Source: Pseudomonas sp. MWU13-2100
GTDB taxonomy: Bacteria; Pseudomonadota; Gammaproteobacteria; Pseudomonadales; Pseudomonadaceae
Direction of reading: 5' to 3'
Length of the DNA: 64,000 bases
Assembly (NCBI RefSeq): GCF_023242365.1
Contig: NZ_JALLIX010000010.1
Coordinates: 95,860 to 159,859 of the forward strand
The first letter of the stretch is position 1. The number at the start of each line of letters is the position of its first letter. Positions 7,607 through 15,844 of this stretch are shown in pieces. The notes beneath the pieces were generated by a model that saw only the letters and a list, made by a program, of their open reading frames with translations, was not told the DNA's origin and did not search any database. The translations under genes were made by a program, and so were the position numbers.

Positions 7607-9205
7607 TCAGCTGTTGATTTTTTTCGGGTATGAATCAAGCAGTACCTTGTCTTGGAGGCCGGCCAGGAGTTCCTTCAAGTGCGCGACGCCCGAGGGCGTC
7701 TTGTCCGCCTTCTCCGGGTGCAAGGCCCGTTCCAGCACGTCGAGAAAGCTCTGGGTCTTCGATGTGTTGACGGGAGTGTTTGTCCGCTCCACCAGATGGC
7801 CCATCACGTATTTGGAAATCCGGGTGGATTGGCTGGCCGACTGGCTCACCGACGCCCGGGTCAACTCACCCTTTTCATAAGCGATATTGGTTTGGCTGTT
7901 GGCGGTGTCGCTGACTTGGTAGAACAGGTAGTTCTGCGAGTCCGCATTGCTGGTCAGCTTCAGCTTCTGGCCCGCGGACAGGGCCTGGTGATAGCTGGCG
8001 TTCAGGCTCGATTGCTGGTCCTGCTCAATGGCGCGATTCTGCGGATCACTGCCTTTGAGTCGAGTGGTTTGCGATACGTTATAGGCGAAGGTATCGCGCT
8101 CGCTGGGATGCATCGGGTTGCTCGCTTGGCTTGTCTGCGTCATCGACGCGGAGAAGTCCGCCAGGCCGGTCAACAGGTTGCGGTCCAGAGTACTGGGTGC
8201 AAGCGGGTCGACGGTTGCCGGCGTAGAGCTCGCTCGAGTGGCGGGATAGTTGCTGTTGAGGGAGGAGAACGCATCCTTGAACATCGACATCAAATCGCGG
8301 TCAGCGTGACCCCGCGCGACGGCGGCATCGATCTGCTTGAGGTAGCTCTGCAGCGCCTTGGCCTGTTGATTGGCATTGCCGAGAATGGCCTGGCTCTTCA
8401 GGTCCACGGACAGTTGCAGATCACCTGAAGGGCCGCTCATGCTCACCGAGCGTTTCTGGCTGTCGGCGTGGAACTCCAGGGTCTGGACGTTTTTGTCGTC
8501 AAGCTTGAGCTTGGTGCTCAGGTCGACCGACGAAAATACCTTCGAGTCGAACTGGGTCAGGGCATCCAACTTCAGTTGAGGCGGCTCGGCGGTCAAACCG
8601 TCGATCGCGGATTGGAAGCCGTTGGCCATCTTGGCCAGGGCCGCACTTTCTTGATCCGTGAGCTCGCCGCCTTCCACCTGGGCCTGCACGGCCATTCCAC
8701 CGTCCTGATTCGCCAGGCTCAAGGTCACGGTTTTGCCGCTGGCGGTCTTGAGGGTCAGGCTGATCGTGCTGTCGGCATTGTTGCTGTGCAGTTTGGCTTG
8801 CGCGGCCGCCAGTTCGGCGGCGTTAAGCGGTTTGCTGCCGGGCTGCTGGACAACCGATTGCGAGATATTCTTCCTGCCCTCGGCCAACTGCGACAGCAAC
8901 GCCGCACCCAGGCCGGCAAGGCGGGCGGAGTTGGAGTTGGAGCTGTTGCTCAGGTTGCCGCCCATCGTGAACGACACCTTGTCCAGCGGGCTGCTTTCCC
9001 AGGCGGGTAGCTGCGCGGCGTTGGGCAAGGCTCCACGGGCATTGTAGGTATTGATTTCGACCACATTGCTCTGGCCGAGAATCACGCTGGACGCCGGTGC
9101 GGAAACGGCAGCGGTGGTTTCGACGGACGGGACGCCAGCCGGCGGATTACCAACAAGCTGGGAAGGGTTCAGCGTCAAGACATTGATCGACGATATCCCT
9201 GTCAT
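7607..9205 (-). CDS. Uncharacterised 532-aa protein, Ser/Ala/Gln-rich
   Basis: I do not recognise a domain. The protein is low in Cys and aromatic residues and rich in Ser, Ala, Gln and Asn. It has no evident signal peptide or membrane segment and no catalytic motif I can name. Its middle (around residues 140-290) alternates short polar beta-like stretches and helices. The N-terminal 60 residues look disordered, with many Pro, Ser and Val. It stands alone between a small lipoprotein gene and a 173-nt gap before pnuC. The composition suggests an extracellular or surface-associated protein, but no secretion signal supports this. Confidence 0.75.
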   Translation of the reverse strand: MTGISSINVLTLNPSQLVGNPPAGVPSVETTAAVSAPASSVILGQSNVVEINTYNARGALPNAAQLPAWESSPLDKVSFTMGGNLSNSSNSNSARLAGLGAALLSQLAEGRKNISQSVVQQPGSKPLNAAELAAAQAKLHSNNADSTISLTLKTASGKTVTLSLANQDGGMAVQAQVEGGELTDQESAALAKMANGFQSAIDGLTAEPPQLKLDALTQFDSKVFSSVDLSTKLKLDDKNVQTLEFHADSQKRSVSMSGPSGDLQLSVDLKSQAILGNANQQAKALQSYLKQIDAAVARGHADRDLMSMFKDAFSSLNSNYPATRASSTPATVDPLAPSTLDRNLLTGLADFSASMTQTSQASNPMHPSERDTFAYNVSQTTRLKGSDPQNRAIEQDQQSSLNASYHQALSAGQKLKLTSNADSQNYLFYQVSDTANSQTNIAYEKGELTRASVSQSASQSTRISKYVMGHLVERTNTPVNTSKTQSFLDVLERALHPEKADKTPSGVAHLKELLAGLQDKVLLDSYPKKINS

Positions 9206-9378
9206 GGAACCTCCTGGGGCAAGAGAATTATTCTATGTACAGGAGTGTATCGACGCCGACACAAATATCTTTAAGCTGTCAGTGGCAGGTCAGGGCGCTT
9301 TTGTTCAATACGTCAAGCGCCAGTAATCGAAGGCCCCAAGACTCTGTCCCCGGATTTCCATGGCACCATGATGATCGA

Positions 9379-9972
9379 CTAGAGCCCACTCGTCGCAGGT
9401 AGGGACTGCAGCTCCTGGTCACTCAGGTCCTGTTGCCAGGCCCGCAGGCCATAGATCGCCAGCACCACGAAGCCGGCGTACAACGCGGCCGTCAGCTGCA
9501 GGTCCTTGAACAGGAACAGGCCGACGTAGATCACGTCCAGCACGATCCACAACCACCAGCTGGCGACATACTTGCGCGCCGCCCAGACGCTGGCCACCAG
9601 GCTGAAGGCGGTGAGCGAGGCGTCGACCCACGGCACCGCCGCATCGGTAAAGCGGACCATCAGGCCGCCCAGCAGCACCGCGCCCACGGCACCGCCAAGC
9701 AAGCCGAGCAGGCCTTCGCGCAAGGACAACCGGGCCACATGGACCTTGCCCTCGCTCAGCCCGCCCTGGCTCCAGCGCCACCAGCCATAACCCTGCAACA
9801 CGGCGAAGATGCCCTGCAGCAGCGTATCGGAATACAACTTGGCGTCGTAGAAAATCCAGGCGTAGAGCAACACGGCGATGACACCGACCGGCCAGCACCA
9901 GCGAATGCGCCGGGCGGTAAGCCAGACGCCGAGAACATTGACCAGGACAGCGATGATTTCAAGTGTGGACAT
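9379..9972 (-). CDS. pnuC: PnuC-family nicotinamide riboside transporter
   Basis: This 197-aa polytopic membrane protein has about seven predicted hydrophobic segments. PnuC hallmarks are seen in the first half: N-V-L-G-V-W-L-T-A-R-R near residue 12, W-P-V-G-V-I-A-V near 27, and the Trp-rich G-Y-G-W-W-R-W stretch near residue 61. Family members facilitate uptake of nicotinamide riboside for NAD synthesis. No nadR-like kinase or TonB receptor is adjacent, and I see no riboswitch upstream. The family is well conserved, so the call is firm; the exact vitamin (riboside or a related compound) is inferred. Confidence 0.9.
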   Translation of the reverse strand: MSTLEIIAVLVNVLGVWLTARRIRWCWPVGVIAVLLYAWIFYDAKLYSDTLLQGIFAVLQGYGWWRWSQGGLSEGKVHVARLSLREGLLGLLGGAVGAVLLGGLMVRFTDAAVPWVDASLTAFSLVASVWAARKYVASWWLWIVLDVIYVGLFLFKDLQLTAALYAGFVVLAIYGLRAWQQDLSDQELQSLPATSGL

Positions 9973-10355
9973 GTGGGGGATTCCTTGACGCCGGCAATGG
10001 CGGTGGCTTGACCCGTCACTGGGCGAGAGCTCGGCCTAGTTTGGTGTCGAAGTCGATACTTATCAATGAATTGCCGTACATTCTGGTGGAAGGCGCGCGT
10101 GCAGTGGTGGATGCATTGCTTGAGGAGGCGGCCCCGTCCAATCTTCTATCCCCCATAGTGGGCAACAACGATTGCGCGCACCCTGATAGCCGGGAGAAGG
10201 GGGAGTCCTGCCGCCTTCCTAGTGTTGGTCAATTGACGTACGCTCTGACGATCTTTCGACTCTGCATTGGACTGGCGACCGTAGTGTACGCACCGGGCTA
10301 GACAGCTCGGGCAAGGTTTATTGCAGACGAAGAATCATTCTAAGGGAGCTAGAGC
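9973..10355. other. 383-nt gap without a recognisable gene
   Basis: Between the divergently placed pnuC and methyltransferase starts I see no credible coding frame, hairpin or known regulatory site. It presumably holds both promoters. Its composition is slightly more AT-rich than its neighbours around 10040-10080 and 10220-10350. The methyltransferase Shine-Dalgarno (AAGGGAG) is at about 10341-10347. Confidence 0.6.
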
Positions 10356-11165
10356 ATGTCATCCGCCAAGAGCGTCATTACCAGTAATCGAGACGCCTGG
10401 AACGCCTCCGCCGAGCACCACAAAAGCAGCCGCGCCTGGGCGACTCTCCTGGAGTCCGTCGGCATGCCGGACTTTTCATGCCTGGATGCAACCCTGACCG
10501 AGCGCTTGCTTGAAGTCGGGATTGCCGGCAAGGACGTTATCCAGCTGGGCTGCAACAACGGCCGCGAATCGCTTTCGTTATTTGCCTTGGGCGCCCGAAC
10601 TGTCGTGGGCTTGGACCAGGCCTCGGCCTTTCTCGATCAGGCACGCGAGCTGACCGCACGCTCCCCGCATGCACCGACATTCGTCGAATCCGATGTGCAT
10701 GAGTTGCCGGCCGATCTGCACGAGGGTTTCGACGTCGCCCTGATCACTATTGGCGTCCTGAACTGGATGCCGGACATCAAGGCATTCTTCGTCCACGCGG
10801 CGAAGACTCTCAGACCGGGCGGCACGCTGGTGATTTACGAGACCCATCCCTTCCTGGAGATGCTGGACCCTGAATCTACCGATCCGTGGAGAATTTCCAG
10901 TTCCTACTTCCAGACCGGCCCAGTCGTTGAAGACAAGGCCATCGTCTACGAAGGCCAAGCCGAGACCAACGGCGTCTGCAGCTACTGGCATCCTCATGGC
11001 CTCGGCGAAATCATCACCGGCGCTATCAGTGCCGGTTTGCGCATCAGTCATTTCTCGGAGTACCCGCACTCCAACCGAGAAGAGATCTACGACATCTATG
11101 AAGACGGTTATTGGGAGGTGCCGATGTGTTACACCCTGACAGGCATCAAGATGTCGCAAGGATGA
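10356..11165 (+). CDS. Class I SAM-dependent methyltransferase
   Basis: This 269-aa protein has the Rossmann methyltransferase signature. Motif I is V-I-Q-L-G-C-N-N-G-R-E (about residues 63-73), with the acidic end of beta2 in V-V-G-L-D-Q. Motif II lies around F-D-V-A-L-I-T-I-G-V, and post-motif L-R-P-G-G-T-L-V-I-Y-E-T-H follows. This small-molecule methyltransferase type is common in Pseudomonas. The substrate cannot be read from the sequence. The gene starts at ATG 10356 behind AAGGGAG. It is monocistronic apart from a small signal-peptide remnant 60 nt downstream. Confidence 0.88.
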   Translation: MSSAKSVITSNRDAWNASAEHHKSSRAWATLLESVGMPDFSCLDATLTERLLEVGIAGKDVIQLGCNNGRESLSLFALGARTVVGLDQASAFLDQARELTARSPHAPTFVESDVHELPADLHEGFDVALITIGVLNWMPDIKAFFVHAAKTLRPGGTLVIYETHPFLEMLDPESTDPWRISSSYFQTGPVVEDKAIVYEGQAETNGVCSYWHPHGLGEIITGAISAGLRISHFSEYPHSNREEIYDIYEDGYWEVPMCYTLTGIKMSQG

Positions 11166-11225
11166 AGTAGCCGCTAGGCAAGCATTCGAACAGCAACGCG
11201 GCCGCAAGAAAACAAGGATCCGTTC

Positions 11226-11444
11226 ATGATCTTCAATCTCCCGTGCACCGTATTGGCCACCACCCTCGGCCTGGCGCTCGCCTGCGGTTTCACCGCCCCG
11301 GCCTGGAGCGCCGGACCCCATAAACAGATCCAGGCCGATGCGCAACGCCCCGCGGATCTATCTGCTGAGCCGCATGATCATGGAGCTGGCCAGGCACTAG
11401 GGGTTGACTGGTTCAGGGGGCATCAGTTGACCTGGGCATATTAA
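11226..11444 (+). pseudogene. Signal-peptide-bearing remnant of an exported protein
   Basis: A 72-aa frame starts with a convincing Sec signal peptide: hydrophobic core L-A-T-T-L-G-L-A-L-A-C-G-F and a cleavage site A-W-S-A near residue 29. Only about 40 residues of mature sequence follow, rich in Gln, Asp and His, before a stop. It overlaps the 3' end of the convergent, broken MFS gene by 4 nt. I read it as the 5' stump of an exported protein whose remainder has been lost. A genuine small secreted protein is possible. Confidence 0.45.
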
Positions 11445-12664
11445 AACAGTCTGTCCGGGTGCCGCCGCCCGGCCTTGAACCCATGCTTCCTGGCTGCCGA
11501 GGCCACGACCAGGGCAATCAGTAGCAAGACCAACTGCACCCTGGGAAAAGCCGCCGCCCCCAGGGTTTCCAGTAACACCCCCCCGAGCACGCCACTGGCG
11601 GCGAACGCGAGGTTGAAGACGGTCACCAGCATCGACTGGGCTGCCTCGGCGCCGTCGCCGGCCGCATCGGCCAGGGCGGTCTGCAGTAGCGTCGGCGCAC
11701 CGCTGAAGCTCAACCCTCACACGGCGATGCCAATGAAGGTCACGCTGGTCGGCGTGTCGCCGAAACCCAGTATCAGCGAGACCAGGGCAAAAGCCCCCAG
11801 GCTGAGCAGGACTAGACCGCGCAACCAGCGATCAACCAGCAGGCCGGTCATCCAGATACCGCCCAGGGCGGCCAGGCCGAATATCAGCAATGCCCAGTCC
11901 AGTCGATCAGCCAATCCAATGGCCGCCAGGAACGGTGCGATGTAGGTGTAAAGGGTGTAGTGCGCCATGATCCAGAGCATCACGACCACCAATATCGGAC
12001 GTACGCCGGGCGTGCCCAGGACCTTGCGCATCGACAGTCGTCGAGCGCTCGCCTGCCCGGGATAATCCGGCACTCTGAGCAGTACCCAGATGATCAGCAC
12101 CAGGCTGAGGCCGGACAGAACAGCGAAGACGCCACGCCAACCGAACAGGGTGCCGAGCCAGGTGCTCAGCGGCACACCCAACGCCAGCGCCAGCGGTATG
12201 CCGAGCATGGCCAGTGCCATGGCGCGGCCCTGCAACTGGGGCGGCACCAGGCGTCGGGCATAACCGGCCAGCAGGCTCCAGGCCAGGCCGGTAGCGACGC
12301 CGGCCATGAAGCGCGCCAGCAGTGTCAATGCCAGGTAGGGCGACAACGCGGTCACCGCATTACAGATCAGGAAAGCACCGCCTGCCAGCAGCAGGACCCG
12401 CCGACGTCGCCAGCCCGCGAAGGCGATGGTCAGGGGAATCGCCGCCAACCCCGAACCCAGGGCGCACAAGGTCACCAACTGACCGGCCCAGGCCTGTGAG
12501 ACGCCGAGGCCTTGGGCGATCTGCGGGAGCAGGCCGGCGGGCAGGGTTTCGTTGGCGGTGGCGATAAAACTGGCCAGGGTCAGCGCCAACAGGGCGGTCA
12601 GGGGGAGCCGCTCGACAGCGGCCGCAGTGGTCATGCCCGCCGCGCTCTGTTGCTTGCCGGTCAT
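11441..12664 (-). pseudogene. MFS drug-efflux transporter with an in-frame stop (nonsense mutation)
   Basis: Two pieces in the same frame (12664-11717 and 11716-11441) make one 407-residue MFS transporter of the AraJ/DHA1 type. The first 315 aa carry the family motifs (A-T-A-N-E-T-L-P-A-G-L-L near residue 35, R-F-M-A-G-V-A-T-G near 118) and about ten membrane segments. The rest supplies the last two. They are separated by a single TGA at 11717-11719 in the context F-I-G-I-A-V-stop-G-L-S-F-S-G-A-P, where a Trp codon (TGG) would be natural. This suggests a recent G-to-A change, readthrough, or a sequencing error. The gene is divergent from the LysR gene at 12766, its likely regulator. Confidence 0.8.
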
Positions 12665-12736
12665 TAGTGTGTGCCTCGATTGCTGAAGGAGAGGCGAGTC
12701 TGCTGGCTTTTCCTGAATTTGATAATTGGCGTAATA

Positions 12737-12753
12737 TTTGATGATCTTTCAAA
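12737..12753. promoter_or_regulatory. Dyad in the MFS-LysR divergent gap (candidate LysR site)
   Basis: TTTGA-TGATCTT-TCAAA is an interrupted 5-bp dyad 12 nt upstream of the LysR start and 72 nt upstream of the MFS start. LysR regulators bind such T-N11-A dyads between divergent genes. No footprint-level evidence can be drawn from the sequence. Confidence 0.3.
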
Positions 12754-12765
12754 TCTGTATTTAAA

Positions 12766-13737
12766 ATGGCTACTGACCGATTGGGTGACATGCGTTTGTT
12801 CGTTGAGGCAGCCAGCCTCGGCAGCTTGTCCGTGGCCGGGCGCAAGCACGGGCTTTCGCCGGCGGCCGCGAGTGCGCGGTTGATCAAGTTGGAGACGGCG
12901 CTGCGGACCCGACTGTTCGATCGCACCACGCGGCAATTGCGGTTGACCGACGAGGGCCGATTCTACCTGCAACACTGCGCGGTAGCCTTGCGCGCCATTG
13001 ACGACGCGGAGGCGGGGCTTCAGGCGAGTCAGCAGGGCGTGCGCGGCAAAGTGCGGATTTCGGCGTCCGCCGATTTCGGGCGCAACCTGCTGAACCAATG
13101 GCTCGAGATCTTCTGTGCGCGGCATCCGGAACTGAGCATCGCCCTGACACTTTCTGATTCCTTGTCGAACCTGCTGCAAGACGATGTGGATCTGGCGATC
13201 CGCTTCGGGCGACCCAGCGACGGTTCGCTGGTGGCCCGGCAGTTGGCACCCAACTGGCGAGTGCTGTGCGCCTCGCCCGACTACCTGGCACGGCAGGGTG
13301 AACCCGGCACTCCGGCGCAACTGTCCGGGCATCAATTCATCGTGCTGGTGACTTCGGCGGGACCCTTGAATGAGTTCCACTTTCTGGTGGATCAGCAGGA
13401 ATGGAGTCATACCGTGCCGTTGGAGCAGGCCTGGGAAACCAACGACAGTGCGCTTGCCCGAGCCTGGGCCCTGGCCGGTCGCGGCATTGCGCGCAAGACC
13501 ATCTGGGATGCTGCCGCAGACATCCGCGCTGGTACGCTGAAAGCGCTGTTAGCGGATTTCAGCATCTGCGAAGCGGGCGTCTATGCCGTATTGCACGCCA
13601 ACCGCTATCAGGTGCCCCGGGTGCGTGCGCTGCTGGATTTCCTCGTGGAGCGCTTCAGTCAGGCCTCGGATGAACTGCTGCGCGATCTGCCGGCACCGCG
13701 TGCTCAGGTCTGGCCTGATAGCCGCAACGCCCAATGA
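12766..13737 (+). CDS. LysR-family transcriptional regulator
   Basis: This 323-aa protein has an N-terminal HTH (S-L-S-V-A-G-R-K-H-G-L-S-P-A-A-A-S-A-R-L) and L-F-D-R-T-T-R-Q-L-R-L-T, followed by the substrate domain with D-D-V-D-L-A-I-R-F-G. It begins 101 nt from the start of the divergently transcribed MFS exporter. This is the classical arrangement of a LysR regulator controlling an efflux pump that recognises the same compound. Since the pump is interrupted by a stop codon, the regulator may have lost its main target. The ATG at 12766 opens directly into the HTH domain. Confidence 0.9.
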   Translation: MATDRLGDMRLFVEAASLGSLSVAGRKHGLSPAAASARLIKLETALRTRLFDRTTRQLRLTDEGRFYLQHCAVALRAIDDAEAGLQASQQGVRGKVRISASADFGRNLLNQWLEIFCARHPELSIALTLSDSLSNLLQDDVDLAIRFGRPSDGSLVARQLAPNWRVLCASPDYLARQGEPGTPAQLSGHQFIVLVTSAGPLNEFHFLVDQQEWSHTVPLEQAWETNDSALARAWALAGRGIARKTIWDAAADIRAGTLKALLADFSICEAGVYAVLHANRYQVPRVRALLDFLVERFSQASDELLRDLPAPRAQVWPDSRNAQ

Positions 13738-13738
13738 T

Positions 13739-13945
13739 TCAACTGCCCCCACCTTTGAATATATCCAGCCGGGTCGCGGCGTCGGCGGTTTCGATCTGGT
13801 GGATATTCACGTAGCGCGCCAGGTCAATGTCCAGGCTCGACAAGTGCCCCCGTAGCCGTTGCTGGCCCACCGAGTGCTGGCTGAAATACCAGCTCATCGG
13901 ATGGACCAGGAAACGCGAATGGAGGACCGTGGCCTTTGACCTCAA
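13739..13945 (-). CDS. Possible small protein or fragment, unrecognised
   Basis: A 68-residue frame begins at a TTG overlapping the stop of the upstream PAS-LuxR gene and ends 1 nt beyond the stop of the convergent LysR gene. Its composition (several Trp/Tyr/His/Ile and an H-L-S-S-L-D-I-D-L-A-R-Y-V-N-I-H stretch) looks protein-like rather than like an antisense shadow. I recognise no family. It may be the remnant of a larger gene. Confidence 0.25.
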   Translation of the reverse strand: MRSKATVLHSRFLVHPMSWYFSQHSVGQQRLRGHLSSLDIDLARYVNIHQIETADAATRLDIFKGGGS

Positions 13946-14520
13946 TCGACAAAAATGATCTTCGACACCAGCTCCGCGCTGTTCTTGGCCTGCATCTTTT
14001 TCATCAGGCGGGCACGATGGACTTCCACGGTCCGATGGGAAATCGACAGCTTGCGGGCCACTTCCTTGCAGGTCAGCCCGTTGACGATGTGCATCGACAC
14101 TTCCCGTTCCCGCGGCGTGAGGTCCACCGTGGCGTGATGCGCCCGGTCCAGGCGCTCGAAGTGCCAGACCATCAGCTTGAACGGATCATCCGGGGTCAGG
14201 GTATAGCCCTGGGACCTGGCCCAGAACACCTCGCCGTTCTTGTGCTGCATAAAACGCTCATCGGCGTAGGAGCTGCTCTTGCTGCGGCGCAACCAGCCAA
14301 GGCTGCGATTGCCGATGGTCTTGTAGTCCGCCTGGGACGGGTAGATCAGCAGGGTCAACTGCCCCAGCAGCTCTTCGCGAGGGTAGCCGAACAATTCCAG
14401 GAAGGCTTCGTTGCAATCGAGCATCACGCGATTGCCGGTGATCAATTGCGCTGCGGGCGAGACCATGAAGGCCAGGCGCTGAAGGTCTTTCAGTTGTTGC
14501 GTGAAGACGGTCATTGGCAT
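13942..14520 (-). CDS. PAS domain-containing LuxR-type regulator
   Basis: This 192-aa protein has a PAS fold (about residues 15-125; Y-P-R-E-E-L-L-G-Q and G-E-V-F-W-A-R-S-Q-G are typical) followed by a LuxR-type HTH (about 128-190; L-T-P-R-E-R-E-V, T-C-K-E-V-A-R-K-L-S-I-S-H-R-T-V-E-V-H-R-A-R-L-M-K-K-M). There is no receiver domain, so it is a single-component sensor. It is transcribed divergently from the thiolase-ligase-permease operon, starting 143 nt from it, with a dyad at 14576-14600 in between. It is the likely regulator of that operon. A second ATG 6 nt downstream could be the true start. Confidence 0.9.
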   Translation of the reverse strand: MPMTVFTQQLKDLQRLAFMVSPAAQLITGNRVMLDCNEAFLELFGYPREELLGQLTLLIYPSQADYKTIGNRSLGWLRRSKSSSYADERFMQHKNGEVFWARSQGYTLTPDDPFKLMVWHFERLDRAHHATVDLTPREREVSMHIVNGLTCKEVARKLSISHRTVEVHRARLMKKMQAKNSAELVSKIIFVD

Positions 14521-14575
14521 CCTGCCTCAAGGTCTGTCCGATTCTGGCGATTTCCAGCCCCGGGCCGCTACGTAC

Positions 14576-14600
14576 CCAGGTAGGTAATTGTACTAACTGG
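14576..14600. promoter_or_regulatory. Imperfect dyad between the PAS-LuxR gene and the thiolase operon
   Basis: CCAGGTAGGTAAT and TGTACTAACTGG form a 25-bp imperfect palindrome with 8 of 12 positions paired. It lies 56 nt upstream of the regulator start and 63 nt upstream of the thiolase start. It is a candidate operator for the PAS-LuxR protein; this is inferred only from position and symmetry. Confidence 0.35.
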
Positions 14601-14663
14601 CGAGCGGTACCTGCGGTGCGCCATTGTAAGCAATGCCTGATCCATGCCAAGAAGAAAATCACC

Positions 14664-15842
14664 ATGATTCATGATTGTGTCTCGATTGTTGCGGCCGGCC
14701 ACTCGCGATTTGGCCGTCTTGACGGTTCTACCCTGGAAGATCTGATCGTTCAAGTGACCCGCCAGGCACTGACCGACGCCGCGATCTCCGCTTCCGAAAT
14801 CGATGCGCTGTTCCTCGGGCATTTCAATTCGGGCATGGTTCCGGACGGCTTTGCCAGTTCTCTGCTGCTGCAAGCCGATCCGGGGCTGCGCTTCAAACCC
14901 GCCACCCGCTGTGAAAACGCCTGTGCGTCAGGCTCGGCGGCGATCCAGGCGGGGATCAACGCTATTCTCTCGGGCTCCGCCGAATTGGTGCTGGTGGTGG
15001 GCGCCGAGAAGATGACCGCCAACTCCACCGCCGAGGTCACCCGGGCCCTGGCCGGTGCCGGGTACCAGAACGACAGCGAGGAGGCCGGCCTGAGTTTTCC
15101 GCAACTGTTCGGCCTTGCCGCGCAGCAGTACCGTGAGCGTTACCACTGCCCCATGGCGTCCATGGCCGCCATCGCCGCGAAGAACCACGCCAATGCCATG
15201 GCCAACCCCCTGGCGCAGATGCATCGGGTGATGGATTTCGAACACTGCAACAACGTCTCGCAGAGCAATCCCTATGTCGCGCCGTCGCTGCGCCTGACCG
15301 ATTGTTCGTTGATCAGCGATGGCGCGGCGGCCATTGTGCTGGCTTCGGCCAAGCGTGCCCGGCAGTTCCGCCGTGAGGTGCGGATCCGTTCGACCTTCCA
15401 GGTCAATGATCTCCTGCCGATCGCGCGCCGCGACATCCTCGCGTTCGAAGGACCGCAGCGGGCGATCCATGCGGCCCTGCGCAGTGCCAGTGTGACTCTT
15501 GGCGACCTCGGTTTTGCCGAAGTCCATGATTGTTTCACCATCGCCGAATTGCTGATCTACGAGGCCATGGGCCTGGCGCCCCGGGGCGAGGGGCATCGGG
15601 CTCTGGATGACGGCACCGTGCGCCCCGGCGGACGGTTGCCGGTGAACCTCTCCGGTGGACTCAAAGCCAAGGGCCACCCAGTGGGCGCGACCGGGGTCTC
15701 GATGCATGCCCTGGCCTTTCGCCAACTGACCGGCGAGCCCATCGGCCTGGCCGCGGCGAATCCGGAGTTCGGCCTGGTGTTCAATATGGGCGGCATGGCG
15801 GTCGCCAATTACGCCTCGGTCCTTCAGGCACGCAGGAGCTGA
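14664..15842 (+). CDS. Thiolase-family acetyl-CoA acetyltransferase (SCP-x-like)
   Basis: This 392-aa protein starts at ATG 14664 (M-I-H-D-C-V-S-I-V-A-A-G). An upstream in-frame start at 14514 would read back through the promoter region and is rejected. Thiolase features are the nucleophilic Cys in E-N-A-C-A-S-G (Cys87), the E-V-H-D-C-F motif and the C-terminal G-H-P-V-G-A-T-G active-site loop. The sequence is of the SCP-2/thiolase-like branch that cleaves or condenses unusual acyl-CoAs. It is followed after 2 nt by an acyl-CoA ligase and then by a permease. Together they suggest uptake, CoA activation and thiolytic cleavage of an organic acid. Confidence 0.88.
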   Translation: MIHDCVSIVAAGHSRFGRLDGSTLEDLIVQVTRQALTDAAISASEIDALFLGHFNSGMVPDGFASSLLLQADPGLRFKPATRCENACASGSAAIQAGINAILSGSAELVLVVGAEKMTANSTAEVTRALAGAGYQNDSEEAGLSFPQLFGLAAQQYRERYHCPMASMAAIAAKNHANAMANPLAQMHRVMDFEHCNNVSQSNPYVAPSLRLTDCSLISDGAAAIVLASAKRARQFRREVRIRSTFQVNDLLPIARRDILAFEGPQRAIHAALRSASVTLGDLGFAEVHDCFTIAELLIYEAMGLAPRGEGHRALDDGTVRPGGRLPVNLSGGLKAKGHPVGATGVSMHALAFRQLTGEPIGLAAANPEFGLVFNMGGMAVANYASVLQARRS

Positions 15843-15844
15843 GC

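Noticed and set aside
9963..10301. 112-codon plus-strand frame in the pnuC-methyltransferase gap
   Set aside because: No Shine-Dalgarno, no family resemblance, and a composition unlike its neighbours.
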